DNA of 64,000 nucleotides from Mesocentrotus franciscanus (Eukaryota; Echinodermata; Echinoidea; Camarodonta; Strongylocentrotidae), in assembly GCA_037976565.1 (NCBI GenBank), contig CP137672.1, positions 25,245,140-25,309,139 on the forward strand, written 5' to 3'. Position 1 is the first letter of the stretch; every line of letters begins with the position of its first letter. Below the pieces are notes generated by a model. The model had not been told where the DNA came from, ran no database searches, and worked only from the letters and a program-made list of their open reading frames with translations. The translations under genes were made by a program, and so were the position numbers. This document shows positions 1 through 14,200 of this stretch, piece by piece.

Positions 1-889
1 GGGAGAGAGAGAGAGAGAGAGAAGTGGAATATATATATATATATATATGTATATTCAAAACAATAGATGGTATGTTCATGACGTATTATTTTGTCCTTAT
101 ATATTCGGACAATACTTGAGAATTCAACGACATCAAATAAAAAGCTCACGTTTTCAAAAGGATATCCACATGTTTTATAGTGTGAAATACCGCCGTGTTT
201 GAACAAAACTTGATGACAAATTGAAGCGAGTTTAGTTATGACGAAATCATACGTCATCGGAAAAAGGAGGTGCCTGTCATGCAAATCACAAAAAACTTTT
301 TTGATTCAGAATGTAAACATAAAAAATGCAGCTCATACGAGCGCACGTTTATGCTAGTCTACAAATTTGTGCTCAGGTCTTTAATTCATTTTGACGATAA
401 AATAATGAATACACAAAAAAAACATAAATACATATAATTTGAGTCATGTTACAGATCTTAATCCATAATCTCCTTAAATGAGGAGTATTTAGAGATATCA
501 ATTGCACCTGTTTTTTTACATTATTTTGATGAACAATATTGAAACCATATTATTTTGGTTTAGATAATAGACTAACCTTGTGATGCGTGCGAAGCCACAC
601 ACAGCAAACTACCGGTGCATTTCACACGTAATAAGTTCTGTGTCTGGAATGTATGATTTCGCACAGAAAGTAGACAGATCGCTCTTTGGCTTACGTACAA
701 GCGCAGCAGTACAGATTTATACCAGATCGTTGCCAAGAGGTACAAGTTTGTTCCAGCGTAGTACAGTACAGAGCTTCAAGAATCACCTGTTATAATAAGT
801 GTTTGAAAACAGTCGGAAAATTATTTTTATCTGCGGGGAAAGTGATATAACTATTTGCCAAGGTGGAAGGAGGGATACATTTATCCAAC
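1..889. other. 5' flank and 5' UTR of the BCR-like gene
   Basis: The stretch starts with (GA)n and (AT)n microsatellite sequence (about 1-48), followed by AT-rich DNA with no convincing coding. The part just before 890 must be 5' UTR or its upstream sequence, because an in-frame TAA at 848-850 precedes the first ATG of the gene. I see no clear TATA box or initiator, and the transcription start cannot be placed. An open frame at 580-795 shows no recognisable family and overlaps the expected UTR, so I do not call it a gene. Confidence 0.5.
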
Positions 890-1750
890 ATGACGATCAA
901 GGACGCATTTATGGAATCGTGGAAGCGGAATTTTGGAGAATTTCCTCCACCAGGGCTGCTGTTTCTGCTGGAGACCACCGCTGCCGAAGCTCTCTCGGGA
1001 GGCAAGCGGCATCTCACGGACATCCAGCTACTGGACGACGACCTGAAACTCTGCAAGAGCCGCATCTTCAAACTTCGCAGTGAGATCCGTAGGGAGAAAT
1101 ACTGCCAGTCCTGGATTGTCAAGGAAATGATGAAGCGTAGGAGGGCCGAGGAGGGTTTGGAATCGGTGGGATCGGACGAAACCAACAGCATTGATCTCGA
1201 CAGTGAGGACGGTTTGAAAGCGAAGAAGAGAGCCACGAGAGCGATGCGGAGGTGATGGAAGACCAAGATTCCATCGAAACTCGGGACACTCCAAAGATAA
1301 TGCCTGCCGTGCCCCAAGACCAAAACCGACTCGTTCAAATACCCTCACTGAGGAAACCAGCTACAGGACTCCTCTTCCCGGCATGAATGATGAAGACAGT
1401 GACAGTAGTGGTGACTATGAAAACGTGGCATTTATATTAGCCACCAGACAATCTGACCGTAGTTTAAGTCCATGTACCCATGAGAGGAGGGACTCTGATA
1501 CTGACTATAATAATGACAATCTTGATGTTGTGCGCTCCGGATCTTTTGGAAGTAGCCTGGAGGATTTGAACATAACCACAGATAAGAAACTCCACATTTT
1601 GAGCACCAGAGCGGGCAGTTACCTGCCCCCGTCTCCACAGTCTGTACCGCGATCTCCGACTGTAGACTTTGATAAGTTCAGCGAGCAGGGATACGAGCTC
1701 AAGCACCACAGAAGATGCCTTGAGTCCAGGTGAAACAAGGCAGGACTATG
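890..1750 (+). CDS. BCR: BCR exon 1: oligomerisation coiled coil and Ser-rich linker (three frame breaks)
   Basis: ATG at 890 is the first in-frame methionine after the TAA at 848-850. The N-terminus (MTIKDAFMESWKRNF) matches the human BCR start region (FAEAWKAQF), and the following LKLCKSRIFKLRSEI stretch matches its coiled coil. The frame then shifts twice by a missing base, at the TTT run 1213-1215 and the CCCC run 1312-1315, and shifts back by an extra A at 1701-1702. In the corrected frame the exon encodes an acidic Ser-rich linker, PPRPKPTRSNTLTEE, DYENVAF (Tyr codon 1416-1418) and SPRSPTVDF, ending ETRQDY plus one base. The donor is ATG|GTAGGT at 1751; phase 1 fits exon 2. Uncorrected, the longest pieces are 890-1255 and 1383-1733. 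Downstream exons are intact, so assembly error is more likely than a pseudogene. Confidence 0.85.
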
Positions 1751-2250
1751 GTAGGTTAATCTTTTATTTTACATTTCATGGGTCATTATATTAAAGATGC
1801 CTTTTCTCCACTTCTATGGAGTTTGAGCTTCTTTTTTTTATTGATTGTGATGCATGTTTCTCAGAGAGAACGTTTGGCATAGAGCGAGGTCTTCATGAAT
1901 GGTGTGTATTCTTCAATGTCCTCATTTTACTTCGTGTAACAGTAGTTGGCAGATAATAAAGAAAGAAAAACAATATGTGAGAGTTGTGGGAAAAAAAGGA
2001 TGGATCATAGATGCTTTGGCATAGCTGTAGCAATAAATATGAATTTAAATTTGAAATGTACTGCTCAAATTTAAAAATAGTATTGTTAAAATATTGAGAG
2101 GTTCCTATTGTAATCCACCTCTTTCTTAAGCTATAAATGTGCATATTTTGCATATTACAGTATTTGTAATTAATATAAATGACATGAAATATGGAGAGTA
2201 TGCAGGCAGGCCTATAAGTTATGTTATTAGTTAAGAGAAGAAGGAGGGAT

Positions 2251-2283
<33 letters not shown>

Positions 2284-5200
2284 TAGAGACATACAGACAG
2301 ACAGCTAAAGAAAGAGAGAGAGATTATCATTCAGAAAGGGGAAAAGACATACATGTATATATTTAAAGGATAGAGAATTAGAGATTTGCTTTTGGGATAT
2401 ATGATAGAAAACATATTCAAATTGACAGGGTCCTGGAAAGAGCATTACCCCCTACTTTGAAATACCCAAGGTGGAATAATCTGTATCATTGACCCGATCT
2501 GTACATGTATAAATATCCTTATTGTTTACACTGCTTCATCTAGATTTCCAATTAGTTAACACTGAAGTTCCCCTGCATTGGAAAGGGCCCGTAGGGAAGT
2601 TAAGTTACTTTTTCCAAACAATAAAACCACAATGCTGGCTAATTATTTAGATTGCCACCATTAATTTATACATTTTTTTCTATGTGGCATATGCCTGAAG
2701 TCCTGAACATTTAAGATTCATTGCATGATTTGCAGTCAACAGTGTTACTACATTATTTTTGAAAGCTTCTAACACATATCTTTCATTTCATATGTACTGA
2801 CTTCAAAATACATGTACATGTAGGCCTAAAAGTGCATTGATACAACTTGAACTAATAAAACCATTCCCAATAATACAACGAGTTCTGATAGGATTGTAGG
2901 CATACAGAATCTTAAAAATACAACCTGATTTATAATTCTTTGCAAATTTAAATGCTCTATCATTGTACACAGCTCCATATAAGCTCCACATGTACGTCGC
3001 TACAAATCTCTGAGACGGTAAATTTTAATAGGAGTGTCTCTAGCTATTGTATTTGATTTTCAGAGCATAACCTGTGGTGTTCTATAGACCAACTTGTTTC
3101 ATACAACCATGGTTCTCTCGCACTCTATAGCTTTTCATTTATCAGCCTTGTTGCAGGAAATGAAAAGGCAGAATAATGTTTTACCTTTCGTTTTGGTGTG
3201 AGGAATTTCTTAGTTTTCTTTGACACCTCTTTCTTTCCAAAGTACCATTTAAAAGAGACATTTTCTCCTTGAAAGATATTTTTGAAGATGTATGGAGTGT
3301 TCATGAAATGTACTTTCAGGAACCCGTTTCACAAAGCCCTTTTCAATGACAAATTACAAAAATCAGCGACGAATCTGCCAATAACCAATCAGAATCAAGG
3401 ATTTCAGTAGCTTATAAACTGTCATTTGTCACTGGTGATAAGTTTTGTGAAATGGGGCCCAGGAGTTTCAGCCCATGATTGACTCATTAAGATATCTTGT
3501 AACTCTGCGCTGTCTTGTACATGTACATGTAGCTTGTACCCATTATGTCTGATCATGTAATCTCAGATGTCATGAAGTACCGGTACATATAGATTAGTTT
3601 TGATTGATTTACCTATTGTGTTTTCTTGAATCTTAAAGATATAAAGACCAGTTCTGGTCATGTGATTGCATTGTGAAAGAAACGTTGTGGAATCGATCAG
3701 AAAAGGTTGATCATCTAGCATATAAGTATTGGTGTGTACTGCAAGGTTCTGGAATCATCAAAATGATAAGAAATTTGGCCCAGTCCTGGTAAAGTTACAA
3801 GCACTGTACACAGAAAGATGTATATGGGACTACGCGACCACGTGCGCAATATCTATTTAGTCCCATTAGATATAATAATTTATTACCAAATATATCAAAT
3901 AGTAGGCGGTTTCCCGGCAAAATTTGTATCATCACGTATTAGTCAAAACATATTCTTTCACATGATTGGTAATGAGAGCTTCCATTTCAATTTTTTGAGA
4001 GAGGGGCATTTCCAAAACTGGTCTTTACCTTTAAAATCCACTATTGAAACAGAGATATGTAACATGATCGCAACTACTTTGGAATAGTCAACATTTTGAG
4101 TAGCCTTGAGTGTCACCTATTGAAATGTACAAACATGACAATGAAGTTCATGTAGTACGTCATCCAAACATGATTTCTATGGGATATAAAATAGGATATA
4201 TTGTAATTAAGTTGATATTTTGTGTAAATAGTATTTCCTGATGTTTTACAATTTGATATGGAATAGTACATAAGAATACTGCACAACGATGAGATATTAC
4301 CATATGTGTGTGTTCATTGCTACATAAACAAATCTGCTTAATATTCAAAACTTCCGTACGAAAGTGAAAGCATTGCCTCTCAGGACAATTTGGAGGGGAA
4401 AAACATGTAATTGCCCTCATTGTGGTTTCATAAATTCCCAAGATTGATTTGTAACAGTTTTGTTATGAAAATAAATATCTTTAATTGAATTGTAAATGAA
4501 ACCTTTTAAACAACAGGACGTAGCTGTTGCTAAATAAAATGACAATGACATCATACACCATAGAAATATAAAGTCACAACGAACAAAGCATTAATGACTA
4601 GATTACTCTTCACTCTACCATGACGTACAGTAGTATGTTATTTGAATATTTCATTTTGGAGAGGGAGATGCCCGGAGATCTCCAGAGTTTATCCAAGATG
4701 CTGTGCAGTTGGCAACAAAAGGGAACAATCAATTGATTGAAAATGTGTCACACCAAACACTGAAGCATACATGTGTAAATGCAAATTAAGCCATGAATAC
4801 TTCCCAGTTAATAAAATGTGGTCTTGAAATTGATAACTGTGAGAATTGCAATGAGCGTAAACATGTGTCATGTAAAGTTGATTGTTCTTTATAGCTCATA
4901 TGTGCTCCAGATGCGAGGGAAATTTGTCTAGTTAGTGATTAACTTATAGGCATTGATCGACACCAATCTTTTTTAAAAGGGGGCATACATGTATGGGATC
5001 AGGATTGAAATTTTTAGGTTTTGTGTAAATTGGGAACTGTTTAAATTTTGGAATTTAGGGATCCAGAGTTGAGGAGCCTACATATACTGGGCAACTATTA
5101 GTACCGGTAATCCAGCCCTGCTGTAGTCTACCTATAATATATGTTAAATATCTTCTTCTTGATTTTTCGGACTCTCATCCCTAACATCGATTCACAAAAG

Positions 5201-8200
5201 CCCTGGAAGTGCACTTGTACTTTCCGATTCTGCATCTGGGACTGGGTCAACAAGAGCAGATAACACTATCCCCTTGATTTCTTGATTCGGAGGCACGCTG
5301 AACAAATTACGGCACAGCATCAGCAAACAGTCTCCAAGAACGGACCACCAATTTGGAAATTATGCCCCAGAAATCTCTCACCAGACCTCTTTGCATGAGG
5401 AGTCGTATTTTGTTTCAAAAGAGATCTATACTGTATGGGGGAATCTGAGAAATTTGATTGCCTTAACAAATTAGCGTAAATAGTTTAAATTGTGCGGTGG
5501 CGCAACCTAGGTTTTTGTTGTTAACATGCTCCCATTCTTAACATTCTTGAAAACCGAGCAGTGCACTGTTTTCTCAGAGCTACCCAGACTTGGAGTGAAA
5601 TTGAGAGGAAAAGCTAAACACAGAAAATAAAAATGTTCGTACAGCCCCATTTGGATGTGTGGAAAACATATCATGCATGTAGATTAACTATTAAAGCTAC
5701 TGTATGTGTAAGTAATTATTTTGTTGTTCAGTGAATGTCATACAGCAAAAGAGGTAGGGCATCGATTTGTAGAGTATTAGAATCAGAGTGAAGTTATCCA
5801 CTATAAGAAATGTACACAATTGAGCCCTTCCCTTCAAAATACATTACTTAATGATAACTAATTATTGTACCTGTACATGTACATATTGTCTCCTGTATGG
5901 ATGCAATGATGGTTCATAACTATCTTGATATGCAATTTCTCTGTATACTGTGTATTATACTTTATATCAAGAGAGGGGGGGGGGAAGAAAAGAGAAAGGG
6001 ATAGGGACAGAGGAAGAGCAGAGAGAGAGAGAGAGAGAGAAAATATATTGAAAACAGGAATGAGAGTAAGAGAAAGATTATGATTAACAATAAGATAAAA
6101 AGAACAAGAAATTGAAAGAGAGAGAGAGAGAGAGAGAGAGAGTGAGTGAGAGAGATTGAAAGATTGAGAGCATGAAACTACAAGAGGAAAGAACATCATT
6201 AATCGCTCTCTGGCCTGCTGCTGCCCGTGAATCTGAAGGCAAATTATCTCAGCTTGGCGTTTGGCAGGTGAAGCCTTTGTGAGGAGAGGAGGCTGCGTGT
6301 CGAGTTTCGGCCAATCGTCACATTTTGATGACTGTGTTTGCTAACTCGGGTCGCCTCGATGCAATCCTTCCTCGACAGCCGTCTTCTGTTCGCGAGTGTG
6401 GATTTCATCGCCAGGAGATGTTGAGGGTCCTTTGTCAAGCAGAATATAATCAGAAATCGTCACTGGATAGAGAAATTGGTCTTGTAAAAACATCAGAGAA
6501 GATTTTGTCGATTATCAGGGCATCATTGAATCTTGAGTAATCGCAAGGATGATGAGCGTGTTAGTCAAAGAAACTAGTCTCAAATTACATTGTAACATGT
6601 AGTAGTGTATGTTATGTTTGAACAAAATTACAAAATTGCAAAATTGCAAAATTTCATTTAGCTCAAAGAGCTCTTGCAAAATGTATACTCATACTGGGGC
6701 ACAAATTATTTTGTATTTGGCTTTGCATTTGCATTTATCTTCTTTTTTATATAGGCCTACTACAATCTTCATGAAAGCTTTTTTTTATTACCCCTTCATT
6801 TTTACAAGTAGGTAAAGGTAATGGGAGTGTGTAACTTGTGAACCTTAATTTGTAGAAATGCAGCAAACAACCACACACAAATGTGTTTTTTTTTAAATGT
6901 ATACCCCTAATACCCTATAATAAGGCAGGAGTTTAGAACTTGACCACATAACTTTGGTGTTGTACATGTAGATGCAGTATTTAACATTTTTCAAAGATTC
7001 ATTACCGTAATTGAATTCATAAATAACAAGAATACAGTTTAAAGAGAGACCACAAAGGTCACTGACCAGTATTTACAACAGAGCTCTTATATCCACATCC
7101 AGTTCACATAAATCCACACCATCTCCTGACATCAGGAGAAATCAACCTGATGCGAACTCCTCCTTCTGGATGAGTCATCCTGTTCATCCACTCTCTGCTA
7201 GAGCAGAGATTAGTCTGCAGGCTCAGACGCTAGTTTGATTTATGGACACGATTCCATGAAGCCCTGAGCCTAGCCTAGTCACTGGGGTGTGTCAGGAGCA
7301 GGTATCCATGTATAGTACAAAGCATATGGAGTGCAGGAGACCGTGAAGTTGCAATAGTCTCATAGTTCAGACACTCTGTTGCACGTTACAACTGTTGAGG
7401 GTCTGCGCCTGAAAACTAGCTAGAGATGGGGGACACTCCTTGATGTAATGAAAGAGGACAGAGCGTACATCCTCATCCCACTCGAACCTGTCGGTCCGAG
7501 TTATGAATAATGTGCATTTCAGGAGATATTTTCTACAGGATTTCTTACACTTCCATCCATCTGGAAGGACCCTTGTTGTGGGGAGAATCGGGACACCACC
7601 TGTAATGTTGTTTTTTCTCTCTTCAATTTGCTCTCTCTCTTACTTGAAAATTGACATGGTTGACCCAGAGTTTGAGGTTTGAAATGTGATACAGAGACAA
7701 CACAAATTTTATTTGTATGAAATCTTGCATTAATATTATGTTAATGTCCACAGGAACTGTGTTGTAACTTTCAATATATTTTACTGTTTTCTTGCCATAA
7801 CTCTTTAAAGATTTTAAGAGCTCTTCTTGAGCTTTCCTGAGCTGAATCATTGCCACACCAATGCATTTCTTCCATTTACAGAGAAAAAAAATGCATAGTG
7901 ATTATCTGCATTCTATAGAATAGACAAGATATATGTATACATGTATGTAGTCTATTAAATTATTGAGTATCTTGCTATGCAAAATGTATACATGTAGCAC
8001 CTAATTTATAGACTCTTTGATGAGGAGATAAAATGCGGAAAAGTGGAGGGATTTTTTTTGGTTCAAACTCTTCCTGTAATGCAGCAATTGTACATGTAAA
8101 TCGAAAGAAATTTATTGCCAATTAAGCGAGGGGAACAGCCAAGTCATTAACTTGTGGATTAAGAAGTGAAACCATTTGGCCTTGTCGTGAGAGAGTTGTA

Positions 8201-11200
8201 TTTCAATCAAGTTCAAACAGAATATAAACCATACTTCAGTTTTAGGGACTATCCCTTGCATCACACGGGATAATTCTGAAGTACTTGTAATAATGTCGGA
8301 TTGTCGGGATCATGTTTTGATTTCTTTTAGTATAGAAGTGAAACCAACACTATAGTACGTGTCTCTGTTGCATCCTTGTCTGATACAGCGTCAATGGCAT
8401 ACATTGTTTTTATTGTTTTTATTGTTTTGTAATCTGTTTTTAGCCAGTAAGGTGTTAACTAGTACCATTTTGCACAGATTTAACATCATTTTGGATCAGA
8501 GGATATTAATATTATTCATGAAACTGACAGTTACAATATCGGTCTACACTGTAGGTATATATTTTCCTGCCAAATTTTGGTAGGCATGTAAGTTGTTTTT
8601 TACAATCTGGATTTTAAACAACATACTGCTTCCAAGTTAACCATTGAATTACACCCTTTTTGATTTTACATGTACATGTATCAACATGTAAATTGTTATT
8701 AACCAAAAGCCTCAACCATGATTGTTATACATGTACACTAATATTTCAGGAGTGGTATTAGAAGAGGAAGTTGTATGGAAATACCGGTAAGGGTTTGGTA
8801 GCCATAGAAGCAACATGTTTACAGATAGACTAATCCATGTCAATATTACATAAGGCTACATGTATCTATGATAAGATCAAATTCCTTAATTGGTAAGGTT
8901 GCATTTATGTTTGTGATATCCTGAATGTTATCATAATTGCGTGTTGTTGCCAACAGGAAAGGATACCCGGGGTATAGGCCCACATTGTATGTTATTGTGT
9001 GGACCTATACAATGTACACACTCATGTACGTGTAGTTCATGAGCATCTAGGGATGTCTGACATTATTCAATAGAAATGATATCTGTATAGATAGGGGAGG
9101 GGAGGGCAGGGAGGAGGGCAGTCATCCTAATATGCTTGGGTTGGTAATTGGTAGTAGGCTATACATGTATGATCAGTTCATAATGACTTCCAGATAGTTC
9201 TTACTTTCTATAAAATCATGTTTCATTACCAGATTCGAAATTTACTTTGTTTGTTCACTTAAACTTAAAAAAAAACTTTAAAAAAAACTTGGTCAAACAT
9301 GTCCATCTACAAAACGACAATGATAGAGGTCACTGGTGATGCTTTTCCTGGACTTTGGTTCAGATAACATCCTCTTTCCGGTTTACTAACCTCAGCTTCC
9401 TTCCATATCGTGGCAAGTTCCGGTCACATAATAGCAGATGAAAAACCTGTCTAACTTTATTTCTTTTATAATGCTGTGGTTTCTATTATGCGCTTTTGCT
9501 TCTCACGATCCATACAACAAATATTTGTTGTTGAAAATAATTGGAATTTTCATGAATAGGATCAGGTGTCTTTTGTTTGGAGACTGGCTTGTTGACATCC
9601 TTCTTATACAGTCTGTACAATGTTTCTTTAGAGTAAAGTGGTTGTTTTAGTGAGAAAAGATATTACTAATTTTTCTCTTTTCCAGTTTTGAAAGGAAATC
9701 ATGAAATTCTGCTCATTAGGTCATGAGAACATGATCAAAAATATGTGTGACTTTGAAGTAAGTAAAAAACAAAACAAGTATTCAAGAAAAAAGATCATTA
9801 GGAAAACAAACTGTGTGGTACTCCTACATGTAGTATCAACAGATTTAAATCTGCAAAGTAATGAGTATATTACATGTTTGTTCACTTGTATTTCTATTAC
9901 TGGGAATACATCAAAAATTAACTTAGGTAGAAATCCTTCTATAAGAAATAGTACTTTCCTAATTTTTATTCCTCACATTTAGAAGACCTCATCGTTGTTT
10001 CTGTCCATTTTGTCATTATCATGTATTTGCATAAAAAACAATAAAGATTGTCAACATTGAATCATCACCACCATTATTGCGATCAACATAGTATAATAAT
10101 AATAATAATATTCTGCTTTTATATAGTGCATGATACATTTAAGATGTCTCTAAGCGCTTTACAGATAATATGTTAATATCCCGGTCATCGAATTCAGGCT
10201 TACCCGCACACAAGGTATGTACATTCTCCACTCCCTGGGGAGCATTCCAGTCAGGCGCCATTTTACAGACTCTCACAATGCTGATCAAACTACATTAACT
10301 TTCGCATCCTACATGTACCTGGTACCCATTTAACACCTTGGTGGAGAGTGGCAAATGTAGATTAATGTCTTGCCAAGGGACGTTAGTGCCGGGCTGGGAT
10401 TTGAACCTCGTACCTTGTGATATAATGTCCTGTACACTACTTTGAATGCAAATATCTCCTTCCATTTTTACAGTGAGTTTGTGAAAATTTTCACAATTTT
10501 GACTTCTGATGAAATTCACAACCAAAACAATGATGAGCATCTTATAGTATCTATTTCATTGTTGTTATTTTTGTTAAAGATAAAGTTGAGTTCTGGTCAT
10601 GCGATTGCATTGTGAAAGAAACATTGTGGAATCGATCAGAAAAGGTTGATCATCTGGCATATAAGTATTGGTGTGTACTGCAAGGTTCTGGAATCATCAA
10701 AATGATAAGAAATTTGGCCCAATCTTTGTAAAGTTACAAGCAATGTACACAGAAAGATGTATATGGGACTACACAAACATGTGGCATAAAAATCCGTCCT
10801 GATTTTTATGATGTTACATGCCATATTTAGAATATTAAGGCATTTGAAGAGCCATGCTTTTCAGGGAACATTTTTTATCTGATGTTCTTCCACACTTGCA
10901 TAATACAATGATAACGGTCACAAATTATTTTTCACCTCTTCCCAGAACTCAACCTTCTCTTTAAGTACCTATTTGATTTTTATTGAACTTTTGAGCATGA
11001 TTTACTTGTAAAACAGAATCTGTATTTGATGTGCCGAGAGCCAGAAGGATGTTAACTCTGTGTAAAAAAGAATAATATGGGTTAATGCCCTCCTGACTCT
11101 CAATAGACATTTTACTTGTAAACAGAAACTGCACAGCGGTGCAAAATGGAGGCAATAAGTTAATTATATCTGTAAATTAATCAGTTTCAGTGTACAAGGT

Positions 11201-14200
11201 CATGACTGAACAAATTATTACTCTGCACACTGTACACTGTACTTCCATAATTACAGGATATTAGTGTTACTGACCTGTATGCTATGCATTGTCAAATATG
11301 CGAATGTCCTCTGCCTTTTAAACAATTCTCAAAGAATTTTGTTTTCTTTGTACCGTAAGTTGACCCCCCAAAAAGATGACAAGTATGTAAACGCCAGATG
11401 TCGGTGATTGACATTACACAGAAATGATACACAATTGCAAGATGTGAGGTCATTATTAGCAAATATGTCAGTATAAAAAAGGACTTGTAGATAATAAACA
11501 ATTCATTACACTTTGTCCAGGATATGAAATTGATTGATGCTATTGACCTTATAAACTTTAAGTGGATATTTAATAATTTATGGGTTGATTGAGTGAGTGG
11601 TTTGTGTTTAAATTTGTAATTATCAAACCGTTATCTTTAAGGATGCTTCATCTGTTTGATGTTTGAGGGTGAAATTCAAGTTACTTGAAAATGTGAAGCC
11701 TGAATTGTTGGTCATGTGTATCCTTAGAGAACATTCTCCTTGATGGGGATGTTCAACCAACATTGAGTTTGTTTAATGAAAGCAGAATATGAGAGAAACG
11801 GAGCAGTGAAAGGTGAGTCATGAAGTTGCCAATTTGTGTTCCACCAATTCCTTACTTTTCTGGATTTTCCTCAAACTTTCACTGAATCGGTTTCTCTCAT
11901 TTTTCTATTTCTACTGCAACCAACTTATAGCAGGGTGGACTTTCCCATTATCCTACATGTACGTAACTGACCACCTCTCTGTAAAGGCTACTTAGAACTG
12001 TATAGTGGCCACTTACATTATCTCTCTCAAGTACAAGGAAATACATGAATAGCATAAGCACTAAATAGTGTTGATCCATGCCTCACCTTCTAAATCAAAC
12101 CTGGTAGTGTATACAGTATATTTTTTTCCCCTGGTCAGAATTGTGAGAATTGTGCCCCGCCCCCGGCCCACCCATTCCCCTTTATATCAGAACCCTGGAT
12201 TCACCCCTGCCTAAGGGATGTCCTATTTCACAGGTTTCATGCAATTGAACTTTATTTCTTCTTGCATAATATTGAACCTTCCAAAACCTTCTTGTCACCT
12301 TTGTGCTGAGTTCCTGCACGGAAGGCTACAATTTTTGACCTACGTGCTATGATATGTCTGACCACAGATTAGTGGTTCAGTGGTTGGGATTTACTATGAG
12401 CCATTTTGTTCATGTAGTTACATGTAGGTTCACTGAATAGCCCAATCAGGGGTCCAACAATGATGATTATGGACTTTACACCCAACCAAAAAATTTCTTC
12501 CTTTTTCTTTCTACGCAACTTGTTGGCTTGAGGTGACTTAGCTGCACGCTGGCTCATGTCATGAGCTGTTTTTAGATATATGTTTGCATGTCTGACTAAA
12601 CAACGCTTCTCTTTACGAAAACAAGTCATAGGACTGGAAGAAATCTGCAGGTACATGCACAGTTCAGTGTGCAAGATTTATCTATAGATGTAGGCCTGTA
12701 GTAAAAATTGTTTTGAAAATAAACAAACATGGCAGTGTGAACTTTGGCTGGGTATATATACCTATCACCTTTCAATAACATTATATTACAATATGGTTGT
12801 TTATGGGCTTGTATGGGGTTATTTATAGTCTTATAGACCATTTGACAAAAGAATGCAATTATTATAGATACAAACATATATTTACATGTACATGTACATG
12901 TAGGTTACATTATACATGCTTATTTTAAGTGCATACTCTTTGTAGAATCCAGGTTGTCGCTAGAGATCGTAGGAATACAATAAATGTATCAAAAGAAGAA
13001 AATGGGAATGAAGGGCTACAACTAATGTACATGTTGTCATCGATATTATGAAATGACGAATACAAACAGTAATATATATGACAGATTCGTCGGTTTATAA
13101 TAACGCCAACGTTGTTAGAGACAAGGAAGTGATCATAGTACATGTAAAGGTGACTGATCACCACGTTCTTCATGTTTTATTATGGTAGAACTGAAATATT
13201 TTTGTTTTTTGTAACCATATCTTCAAACTCTTTGGCCAGTGTCTGTAGGCATAATCACATGAACAATCAATTTATTATGCTTCCTTTTCACAAGAGTACA
13301 TTCAACTTGAAAGTTGAATAGGTTCCATTTAAACCCATCGATTCAAAGCCATGTCATGTATTTTCTACTTCATTTTGATATCACAAGATGTAGGTTAGGC
13401 ACCACAACAATCCATTTGTCAATTTCCATATTTGGCTACTAAATCTTCATAGTCTCTCTTGCTTGATAATAATAACCAGTTAAACTTGACAAAAGGTACA
13501 CAGAAATTGATTCCGTTTCTTAATCTTCTAGTCTTATTTTTAGTAACCAGCATCATACCCTATTCTTAGAAGTACCATAATATACAAGAACATCATGAGA
13601 AATTGTCAACCATCATTAGAATATATACAAGAAATTATCTGGCATAGTAGTACATGTTGCTCATCTGGAGTTAGCCAACAGCATCTCATTGGTCATTTGA
13701 AATTGCTGACTCCATCTTCTGTTGAGAGCCAGAAGGGCGTTAACTCTGTGTAAATGTATGTAAATTAATGTCCTTTTATCTCTCAACTGGCGACATCTAC
13801 TCCTGACTCGTGAGTCAGAGGCTGGGATGTGCTGACTTCTCTGACCCCAAGCACAGCATGATACTACGGAAACAATTCCACCCAACAATTTTTGTTTCAT
13901 ATTCAGTAGAGCCATTCACACACAGAAGATAACCCTGATCAGAGTCAAATCTCTCTGATATAATTTAAATGATATTTTTGTCCAATAGTGTGGTTTTTAA
14001 ATATGTAGTTATTTTCTCTCTGCTACAAGTACATGTATGTGTAATACCATGAAGGTAACTTGAAGTGAGATAACAATTTGCATGAAATTGAGATTTCGAT
14101 CATGATTCAAATCTCTTTTCTTTTTTCATGTATGAATGGACCTTATGACTGGTAAATATCAAGAGAATAACCATCACCAAAAGTCACCCCACTTTTGGAT

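Noticed and set aside
863..889. Upstream GTG start extending exon 1 by nine residues
   Set aside because: GTG is not a usual animal start; ATG 890 is the first ATG after an in-frame stop and matches the length of the human BCR N-terminus.
1728..1733. Exon 1 ending at AG|GTGAAA (1729) or stopping at TGA 1731
   Set aside because: It leaves two bases, out of phase with exon 2, and the residues just before (HHRRCLES) read less well than the shifted frame (TTEDALSPGETRQDY).
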